Of a DNA stretch of 42,848 nucleotides, positions 36,973 through 42,848 are shown in pieces. Below the pieces are notes generated by a model. That model worked only from the letters and a program-made list of their open reading frames with translations. It was not told the DNA's origin and made no database searches. The stretch's first letter is position 1, and every line of letters begins with the position of its first letter. Source of the stretch: Candidatus Elulimicrobium sp. (lineage in GTDB: Bacteria; Omnitrophota; Gorgyraeia; Zapsychrales; Fredricksoniimonadaceae); assembly GCA_020720365.1 (NCBI GenBank), contig DYOU01000004.1, positions 1 to 42,848 of the forward strand, in the 5' to 3' direction. Both the position numbers and the translations under genes were made by a program.

Positions 36973-37908
36973 TTATTCTCCGGTTTTGGCATTCAACAAT
37001 TCACCATTCACATTAACCTTCACCTTCTTCGCCACTTCAGCCATCTTTTCAAGAACAATCCGCTGCTGCTTCTGCGCCGTTAAACCTTTAACAAGATCCT
37101 CTTTGATCTTATCAAACGCAACCGTCTCTCCGCCACGCACATCAGTCACTTTCACAATATAATAACCTGTCGGTCCCTGGAAAACACCCGAAAGACCACC
37201 CTTATTAAGAGTAGCCAGGGCACTTTCCATCTGATCAAACACGGGTTTATTTAAAAATCCGAGATCTCCACCATCTCTGGAGGTTTCACCCTTGGAGAGT
37301 TCTTTAGCTGTTTGCGCAAAATCCGCACCCTGTAACAATGAAACTAAAATATCCTTGGCCTCTGCCTCAGACATAACAACGATCTCACTGGCCCTCTTCT
37401 CAAGAGGTGCAACAAAAATAGTCGGATTCTGATCATAATATTCCTTGGCTTCCGTATCATTTACCTGAATATCTTTGGTCAAGCCGACAACCAACTGTTG
37501 AACAAGTATGTTGTTTTCAAAATCTTTCAACGCCGCACGGAATTCTTCCGTGTCATTCAGCCGCTGCTCACGCGCCTCATGTACCATTAACTGCTGACGA
37601 ATAAGCTCATCGATCAGCATTTTTTTTGTTTCAAGACTATTCTCATCAAACGAAGGCACCGCCTGTTTAATGTTCTTGACGCGCTCATCAAAATCAGCCA
37701 CTGTCAACCGCCAGTTTCCTACTACAGCCAACGTATCTTTAGGTAATTTTTCATCCGTGGCAAAAACAGCGCTCTCAACCGCGGCAGCAGCAACAGACGT
37801 TTTCGCCTCAGGAGCCTTGCGTTTGGACTGCAAATTATCGCACCCCGCCACACAAACGGCTGTAAACATTAAAGAAAGAACCAATCCATTCTTAGTATTC
37901 ACCAACAT
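36973..37908 (-). CDS. PpiC/SurA-like peptidyl-prolyl isomerase lipoprotein
   Basis: A 311-residue predicted lipoprotein. The lipobox VAGC places the lipidated Cys near residue 23. A SurA-type helical N-domain (about 60-165, with IDELIRQQLMVHEAREQRL) precedes a parvulin domain (about 170-265) with RASEIVVMSEAEAKDIL, GETSRDGGDLGFL and GPTGYYIVKVTD. It would fold outer-membrane or secreted proteins in the periplasm. The track starts at 37920, but GGAGG 5 nt before ATG 37908 favours the shorter form. It heads the pilus operon, so its main client may be the CpaC secretin. Confidence 0.9.
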   Translation of the reverse strand: MLVNTKNGLVLSLMFTAVCVAGCDNLQSKRKAPEAKTSVAAAAVESAVFATDEKLPKDTLAVVGNWRLTVADFDERVKNIKQAVPSFDENSLETKKMLIDELIRQQLMVHEAREQRLNDTEEFRAALKDFENNILVQQLVVGLTKDIQVNDTEAKEYYDQNPTIFVAPLEKRASEIVVMSEAEAKDILVSLLQGADFAQTAKELSKGETSRDGGDLGFLNKPVFDQMESALATLNKGGLSGVFQGPTGYYIVKVTDVRGGETVAFDKIKEDLVKGLTAQKQQRIVLEKMAEVAKKVKVNVNGELLNAKTGE

Positions 37909-37937
37909 AATTTCCTCCATTTATTGCGACGTAATAA

Positions 37938-37966
37938 ATTATATACGTCATTTGTTAAAAAAACAA
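37938..37966 (-). promoter_or_regulatory. Candidate promoter of the ppiC-cpaB-cpaC-cpaEF operon
   Basis: A perfect TATAAT lies 17 bp downstream of TTGTTT on the minus strand, about 30 bp before the PpiC ATG. The -35 match is poor, but the region is very AT-rich. Confidence 0.5.
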
Positions 37967-38005
37967 GTTAGTCGCTATTTTTTTGTTAAATCTTAATAAT
38001 TAACT

Positions 38006-38977
38006 TTATACTAAAGTTTTAATCGTCTCCCGTTCCTCCAGCAACTCCCGTAACGTCACCGCAATTTTCTCTTGTGCAAAACTGTCCTGGGCAAGACCCT
38101 GAACAATCTGCCAATCTTCGCCATCCGAAACCACGGGATACCCAAACATAAGGCCCTGAGCAATACCATAACTGCCATCTGAAACAACCGCCACAGAAAA
38201 ATAATGATTCTTTTCTGTAGGCGTCCTTAATGCGCGAACGGTATCGATAATGGCGTTCGCAGCCGAAGCGGCAGATGATAATCCTCGCGCTTTAATGATC
38301 TCTGCCCCGCGCTTTTGTACCGTTTCAATAAAACACCCCTTCAACCAAGCTTCATCCAGAATCACGTCGCTAACCTTCAAGCCATTAATACAAGCATTCA
38401 TAAAATCGGGAAATTGAGTTGCTGAATGATTTCCCCAAATACCCATGCGGCTGACGGCATTAAAACCAACCCCGGCCTTCAGGGCCAGCTGAGCTGTTGC
38501 GCGATTCTGATCCAACATTGTCATTGCAAAGAAACGGCGTGGATTCAAGTTCTTTGCACATTCTTTCGCAATGAAGGCATTGGTATTACATGGATTCCCC
38601 ACAACCAGGACTCGGCAATCTTTTTTAGCCACCGCCGAAAGAGCCCTGCCCTGCGCAACAAAAACGCCGGCGTTGATCTTCAACAAGTCTCCACGCTCCA
38701 TGCCAGCCTTACGCGGAACACTTCCAACAAGCAAAGCCCAATCAACATCTGCAAAAGCCATTAACGGATCTGATGATAGTGTTACTTTCTTCAACAATGG
38801 AAAAGCGCAATCTTCCAATTCCATCTCAACGCCTTTAAGCGCGCCCAAAGCCGCATCAAGTTCCAGCAGGCTTAATTCCACCGGTGTATTTTTTCCAAAC
38901 ATTTCACCCGATGCGATCCGAAATAATAATGCATAACCGATCTGTCCGGCTGCACCTGTTACAGCGACTTTGATCAT
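38006..38977 (-). CDS. mdh: Malate dehydrogenase
   Basis: A 323-residue NAD(P)-dependent malate dehydrogenase of the cytosolic/plant-Thermus type, interconverting malate and oxaloacetate. The nucleotide-binding start is [19 protein letters not shown]. The substrate-binding arginines are in [15 protein letters not shown] near residue 90, and the catalytic His is in [15 protein letters not shown] near residue 185. GAGGAG lies 6 nt before the ATG. It is 53 bp downstream of the nitrilase-family gene and is likely transcribed with it. Confidence 0.96.
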   Translation of the reverse strand: MIKVAVTGAAGQIGYALLFRIASGEMFGKNTPVELSLLELDAALGALKGVEMELEDCAFPLLKKVTLSSDPLMAFADVDWALLVGSVPRKAGMERGDLLKINAGVFVAQGRALSAVAKKDCRVLVVGNPCNTNAFIAKECAKNLNPRRFFAMTMLDQNRATAQLALKAGVGFNAVSRMGIWGNHSATQFPDFMNACINGLKVSDVILDEAWLKGCFIETVQKRGAEIIKARGLSSAASAANAIIDTVRALRTPTEKNHYFSVAVVSDGSYGIAQGLMFGYPVVSDGEDWQIVQGLAQDSFAQEKIAVTLRELLEERETIKTLV

Positions 38978-39030
38978 ACAGAACTCCTCTTGAGAAGTAT
39001 TTTAAATGATTTTCCGATTTTAAACAAAAA

Positions 39031-39837
39031 CTATTCGAACTTTTTATATTCCGGGAACATGCGCCGTAATCGACCCGGTTCTTTTGGGTCCAGCACAGCA
39101 TAAATAACCTCCTCCTTATCATGTCCTGCCTGCGCCAGAATTTGTCCCCAAGGGCCGACGATCAGGCTTTGCCCCCAACATGGAAATCCCTGTGCATTAA
39201 GCCCTGTTTGATTCGGCGCCAGAACATAACTGAACGTCTCGACAGCTCTTGCCCTGACTAATAATTCCCAATGAGCTTTACCTGTTTCATAAGAGAAAGC
39301 TGCTGGCACGGTAAACAGATTGGCTCCCCGGCTGGCATACCGCTCAAACAATAAGGGGAACCGCACATCAAAACATACCGCCATTCCCAAAATAAATGGC
39401 CCTGCCTTAACCATGGCTGTTTTCTTTCCTGCATAAAACAACTTCTTTTCACAAATCTCTGCCCTTGGTAAACGCAAATGAAAAAGGTTGTTTTTACGGT
39501 ATGCGGCTTTCACACAACCCTCCGGCCCGATCAAAATCGAGGTGTTATAGGCCCTCATGCCATCTCGCGCTTGTTCATAAACAGATCCCAAAAGAATATA
39601 TACCTTATTCTTGCGCGCGACAGCAGAAAACAGTTTTACCGTCGGTCCATCTATCGGTTCAACCACCCTGGCGATCTCTTCACGCGTAGCAAGAGAACCG
39701 CGAAAGTAAAAGTATTCCGGCAAGCAGATCAAAGCCGCTCTTTCCTCAATTGCTTCTTTTGTAAAGGCTAAAGCTCTTCGGACATTGTCAATCTTGTCCG
39801 CGCTACTATTCATTTGAATAACGGCTGTTTTCATCAT
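39031..39837 (-). CDS. Carbon-nitrogen hydrolase (nitrilase superfamily)
   Basis: A 268-residue nitrilase-fold hydrolase, close to the Nit/omega-amidase branch. The triad is Glu in CLPEYFYF near residue 42, Lys in AYRKNNLFHL near 115, and Cys in GMAVCFDVRFPLLFERYA near 155. Members of this branch hydrolyse deaminated glutathione, 2-oxoglutaramate or similar amides; the substrate cannot be assigned from sequence. GAGGA stands 8 nt before the first of two adjacent ATG codons, so either start is plausible. The gene is divergent from tRNA-Glu and precedes mdh. Confidence 0.92.
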   Translation of the reverse strand: MMKTAVIQMNSSADKIDNVRRALAFTKEAIEERAALICLPEYFYFRGSLATREEIARVVEPIDGPTVKLFSAVARKNKVYILLGSVYEQARDGMRAYNTSILIGPEGCVKAAYRKNNLFHLRLPRAEICEKKLFYAGKKTAMVKAGPFILGMAVCFDVRFPLLFERYASRGANLFTVPAAFSYETGKAHWELLVRARAVETFSYVLAPNQTGLNAQGFPCWGQSLIVGPWGQILAQAGHDKEEVIYAVLDPKEPGRLRRMFPEYKKFE

Positions 39838-39861
39838 TTCTTCATTCCTCAGTAATTCTTC

Positions 39862-39889
39862 TTGACGGAGTTGTTCATAAAAATATAAT
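39862..39889 (+). promoter_or_regulatory. tRNA-Glu promoter
   Basis: TTGACG and a perfect TATAAT lie 16 bp apart on the plus strand, 23 bp before the mature tRNA start. This is a strong promoter for a single-tRNA transcript. Confidence 0.75.
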
Positions 39890-39912
39890 AGGGTCGCTTT
39901 ACTTGATCTTTT

Positions 39913-39986
39913 GACCCCATCGTCTAGTCTGGTCAGGACGCGAGCTTTTCAAGCTTGCAACGCGGGTTCAAATCCCGCTGGGGTCG
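39913..39986 (+). tRNA. tRNA-Glu: tRNA-Glu (anticodon UUC)
   Basis: A complete cloverleaf can be drawn. The acceptor stem is GACCCCA/TGGGGTC and the D arm is GTCTAGTCTGGTCAGGAC. The anticodon stem CGAGC/GCTTG encloses TTTTCAA with anticodon TTC. The T arm is GCGGG-TTCAAAT-CCCGC and the discriminator base is G. CCA is not encoded. Confidence 0.97.
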
Positions 39987-40040
39987 TTATATTATATAAA
40001 ATCTAGGTTGATCGCCTGGATTTTTTATTCTTTATACATA

Positions 40041-40071
40041 AAAAGACCTGCTTTATCAGCAGGTCTTTTTA
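40041..40071. terminator. Bidirectional terminator between tRNA-Glu and gyrA
   Basis: AAAAGACCTGC and GCAGGTCTTTT form an 11-bp perfect stem with a 6-base loop, with T-runs at the 3' side on both strands. It serves the plus-strand tRNA and the minus-strand gyrA transcript. Confidence 0.9.
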
Positions 40072-40094
40072 CTATAACACAACCTCAACAAAAA

Positions 40095-42563
40095 CTATTC
40101 CGCGACTTCCTCTTCTTCATCGCGTGCGATTACATTGGCGATCGAAGATAAGGTATCGCCATTATCCAGCGAAACAAGTTTTACACCCATGGCACTGCGC
40201 CCTGTTAACCGAACATCTTTAGGAGTACAACGAATGATCGACCCCTGCTTTGTAACAGCCATCATCTCATCATCCTCATGAACTGTAAGGACTCCTACCA
40301 CAAACCCATTCTTCTCGGTACACTTCAGGTTAATGATCCCCTTGCCGCCGCGCGACTGGATCCGGTAATCTTCAAATTTAGACCGCTTCGCAAAACCAAG
40401 CGAAGAACATGTTAATAGCGTATTCCCTGTCTTATCCACATCCGGCGGAAACACGATCATCCCGACAACAAAATCATCCTTCGCCAGGCTGATCCCGCGC
40501 ACCCCCATGGCAGAACGCCCCGTATCACGGATCTGCGTATCCAAAAACCGCAATGACTGACCATTTTTGGTTGCCAACAAAACATTCTGCTTTCCTGCGA
40601 TCAACGAAACTCCGATCAGGTCATCTCCAGCTTCAAGGGTAATACCAATAATCCCCCCTTTACGCGGATTGCTATAAGCCGACAGCTTCGTCTTTTTGAT
40701 GGTTCCTTTGGCTGTAGCCATGATCAGCGACTGCTCATCATTAAACTCTTTTACCGCCACGATCGCCCGAATGCTTTCATCATTCGCAAAAGAAAGCAAA
40801 TTCACAATAGCCTTCCCCTTCGCCTGGCGCGAGGCTACCGGGATCTCATACACTTTCAGCCAACGAACGATACCTTTATTAGAAAAGATCAAAAGATAAT
40901 CTTTAGATGATGCCACAAAAAGCCGCTCCACAAAATCTTCTTCTTTTGTGGTCATTCCGGTCACACCTTTACCGCCGCGTTTTTGTTTCCGATAAGCGTG
41001 CACCGGTGTCCGTTTGATATATCCGGTATTTGTAATGGTGATCGCCATGTCTTCTTCAGCAATGAGATCTTCCATTTCAATTTCTTCAGCATTACCAGCG
41101 ATCTCGGTACGGCGCTCATCACCAAATTTAGCCTTAAGATCAGCTAATTCCTTCTTGATGATCGCATCCACACGCTTGGGATCGGCTAAAATAGCCCGAT
41201 ACTCATCAATTGCTTTTAATAACTCTTGATACTCCTGCTCAATTTTATCTCGCTCCAAGCCCGTCAACTTTTGCAGCTGCATTTCCAGAATAGCCTGTGC
41301 CTGGATCTCGGTCAGGCCGAACTTTTTCATTAACGCGATCTTGGCTTCAGGAGTTGATGCCGACTTGCGAATAGTTGAAATAATTTCATCAATATTATTA
41401 AGAGCGATCTTTAACCCTTCAAGGATATGCGCCCGCCTTAACGCTTTATCCAGGTCATGCTGCGTACGACGTCTGACAACGATCCTGCGATGCTCAATAT
41501 AATGCGCCATCAATTGTTTCAGGTTGAGCACGCGCGGATGATTGTTCACAAGCGCCAGATTGATAATACCGAACGTTGTTTCAAGCTGTGTATGCTTGAA
41601 CAGGTAATTCAAAACGATCTGCGCTTCCACATCCCGGCGCAGTTCAATAACAACCCGGATCCCGTCTTTATCGGATTCATCACGAATATCCGTTATGCCG
41701 TCAACGCTCTTGTTTTGCACAAGATCAGCGATATTCGCTACCAGATTAGCCTTGTTCACCTGATACGGCAATTCCGTAATAATAATAAAATCTTTGCCAT
41801 TCTTCTGCTTTTCAATAGCGGCCCGAGCTCGCAAGATGATCTTGCCGCGCCCGGTCGTATAAGCATCCTTAATGCCTTCACGCCCGCAGATGATCCCGGA
41901 CGTTGGAAAATCCGGCCCGGTCACAAATTTAGTAAGGTCTTTTATTTCCGCTTCAGGATTATCGATCAAATACACGATCCCGTTCACGATCTCCGTCAAA
42001 TTATGCGGCGCCATATTCGTTGCCATACCAACCGCAATACCGCTGGACCCGTTCACGAGAAGATTCGGCAGGATAGACGGCAGGATCACCGGCTCTTCAA
42101 GCGTCGAATCAAAGTTTGGAGCAAACTCAACGGTTTCCTTATCAATATCCGCCATGACCGCTTCTGCGATCGACGCCATTCTAGCTTCGGTATAACGCAT
42201 TGCCGCCGCAGAATCGCCGTCGATCGAACCAAAGTTTCCCTGACCGTCGACCAATGGATAGCGCAGAGAGAAACTCTGCACCATACGCACCATCGTATCG
42301 TAAACAGCCGTATCACCATGAGGATGGTATTTACCTAACACTTCACCAACGATACGCGCGCTTTTCTTATACGCCTTGTTATGCTCTAAATGCAGTTCCT
42401 TCATGGCAAAAAGCACGCGCCGGTGTACCGGCTTCAACCCATCGCGGACATCCGGTAAGGCTCGGCCCACAATAACGCTCATGGAATACGCCAAATACGA
42501 ACGCCGCATTTCTTCTTCGATCGGAACAGGAATAATTCTTTCTTTTTTAGTAAAGTCTTTCAT
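40095..42563 (-). CDS. gyrA: DNA gyrase subunit A
   Basis: GyrA is the DNA-breaking subunit of gyrase, which puts negative supercoils into DNA using ATP hydrolysed by GyrB. At 822 residues it is full length. The catalytic tyrosine is Tyr124 in [10 protein letters not shown]. The quinolone region reads [10 protein letters not shown], with Thr85 and Asp89 at the positions of E. coli Ser83 and Asp87. The C-terminal wrapping domain has the GyrA box QKRGGKG near residue 530, which separates gyrase from topoisomerase IV. It lies 48 bp downstream of gyrB, and a terminator follows. Confidence 0.98.
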   Translation of the reverse strand: MKDFTKKERIIPVPIEEEMRRSYLAYSMSVIVGRALPDVRDGLKPVHRRVLFAMKELHLEHNKAYKKSARIVGEVLGKYHPHGDTAVYDTMVRMVQSFSLRYPLVDGQGNFGSIDGDSAAAMRYTEARMASIAEAVMADIDKETVEFAPNFDSTLEEPVILPSILPNLLVNGSSGIAVGMATNMAPHNLTEIVNGIVYLIDNPEAEIKDLTKFVTGPDFPTSGIICGREGIKDAYTTGRGKIILRARAAIEKQKNGKDFIIITELPYQVNKANLVANIADLVQNKSVDGITDIRDESDKDGIRVVIELRRDVEAQIVLNYLFKHTQLETTFGIINLALVNNHPRVLNLKQLMAHYIEHRRIVVRRRTQHDLDKALRRAHILEGLKIALNNIDEIISTIRKSASTPEAKIALMKKFGLTEIQAQAILEMQLQKLTGLERDKIEQEYQELLKAIDEYRAILADPKRVDAIIKKELADLKAKFGDERRTEIAGNAEEIEMEDLIAEEDMAITITNTGYIKRTPVHAYRKQKRGGKGVTGMTTKEEDFVERLFVASSKDYLLIFSNKGIVRWLKVYEIPVASRQAKGKAIVNLLSFANDESIRAIVAVKEFNDEQSLIMATAKGTIKKTKLSAYSNPRKGGIIGITLEAGDDLIGVSLIAGKQNVLLATKNGQSLRFLDTQIRDTGRSAMGVRGISLAKDDFVVGMIVFPPDVDKTGNTLLTCSSLGFAKRSKFEDYRIQSRGGKGIINLKCTEKNGFVVGVLTVHEDDEMMAVTKQGSIIRCTPKDVRLTGRSAMGVKLVSLDNGDTLSSIANVIARDEEEEVAE

Positions 42564-42611
42564 CGATCCTTTGCCTTTTTCCTAAGATTCCAGGGACAAT
42601 ATTATTAATGA

Positions 42612-42848
42612 TCAAATATCCAGATCTCTCACCGTATGAGCATTTACTTCAATAAACTCACGGCGAGGAGCTACTTCATCACCCATCAGGATTGTGAATG
42701 TTTTATCCGCTTCAACGGCATCCTCCAACGCAACCTGAAGCAATGTACGATGATCAGGATCCATAGTCGTATCCCATAACTGACGAGGATTCATTTCACC
42801 GAGACCTTTATACCGCTGTATATGCATACCTTTTTGCGCATATTCTTT
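42612..42848 (-). CDS. gyrB: DNA gyrase subunit B, C-terminal end (partial)
   Basis: Only the last 78 residues are in the window; the reading frame is open to the right edge. [23 protein letters not shown] is the conserved GyrB/ParE C-terminal motif, and the end VRDLDI matches GyrB. It sits directly upstream of gyrA in the usual order. Confidence 0.96.
   Translation of the reverse strand, partial: KEYAQKGMHIQRYKGLGEMNPRQLWDTTMDPDHRTLLQVALEDAVEADKTFTILMGDEVAPRREFIEVNAHTVRDLDI

Noticed and set aside
41457-42338. 293-residue plus-strand ORF
   Set aside because: Antisense to gyrA; His/Arg-rich composition is typical of a shadow frame.
1-42848. CRISPR arrays, insertion sequences, prophage or integrase genes
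   Set aside because: No regular repeats, transposase or integrase motifs were seen; the window looks like stable chromosome.

Overview
The window comes from a bacterium with an outer membrane. The signs are a secretin, several lipoprotein signal peptides and a Tad-type pilus module. The gene content (type III glutamine synthetase, NadE with its own glutaminase domain, a GH57/DUF3536 glycosidase, a split and fused Tad locus, gyrB-gyrA) would suit an uncultured lineage such as Omnitrophota or another PVC-like candidate phylum. That placement is inference; no marker in the window settles it. Almost every gene is on the minus strand, so transcription mostly runs right to left. The only exceptions are one membrane/TPR protein gene and one tRNA.

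Region 1 (1-11.7 kb) is nitrogen assimilation. In transcription order it holds a small peptidoglycan-binding lipoprotein, a GAF-GAF-ANTAR antiterminator, glnN (type III glutamine synthetase), a class I glutamine amidotransferase, nadE, a family 2 glycosyltransferase and gltB (cut by the left edge). The leader between the ANTAR gene and glnN has a promoter, a hairpin with an A1/G4 hexaloop and an overlapping intrinsic terminator. This predicts that the neighbouring ANTAR protein controls glnN by antitermination.

Region 2 (11.7-15.1 kb) holds a plus-strand TMTC-like membrane protein with TPRs, a 350-bp gene-free stretch that may encode a structured RNA, and a ROK sugar kinase carrying an unusual Mth938-like C-terminal domain.

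Region 3 (15.1-30.1 kb) is an energy-storage island. Glycogen genes (glgP, a DUF2934 protein, glgB, a GH57 enzyme) run into polyphosphate genes (ppx/gppA, ppk1, a CHAD protein, a metallophosphoesterase fused to a Ppx-type HD domain), with a DUF4139 protein between. Most polyphosphate genes overlap or nearly touch. A hairpin terminator separates glgB from the DUF4139-GH57-ppx-ppk part.

Region 4 (30.1-38 kb) has ilvD, a DUF192 protein and a compact Tad/Flp pilus operon: a PpiC-type lipoprotein, CpaB, a CpaC secretin with an added TonB-like C-terminal domain, and a single polypeptide joining CpaE (MinD-like) to CpaF (secretion ATPase). TadB/TadC, pilin and prepilin peptidase genes are absent here.

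Region 5 (38-42.8 kb) has malate dehydrogenase, a nitrilase-family amidase, tRNA-Glu(UUC), gyrA and the 3' end of gyrB.
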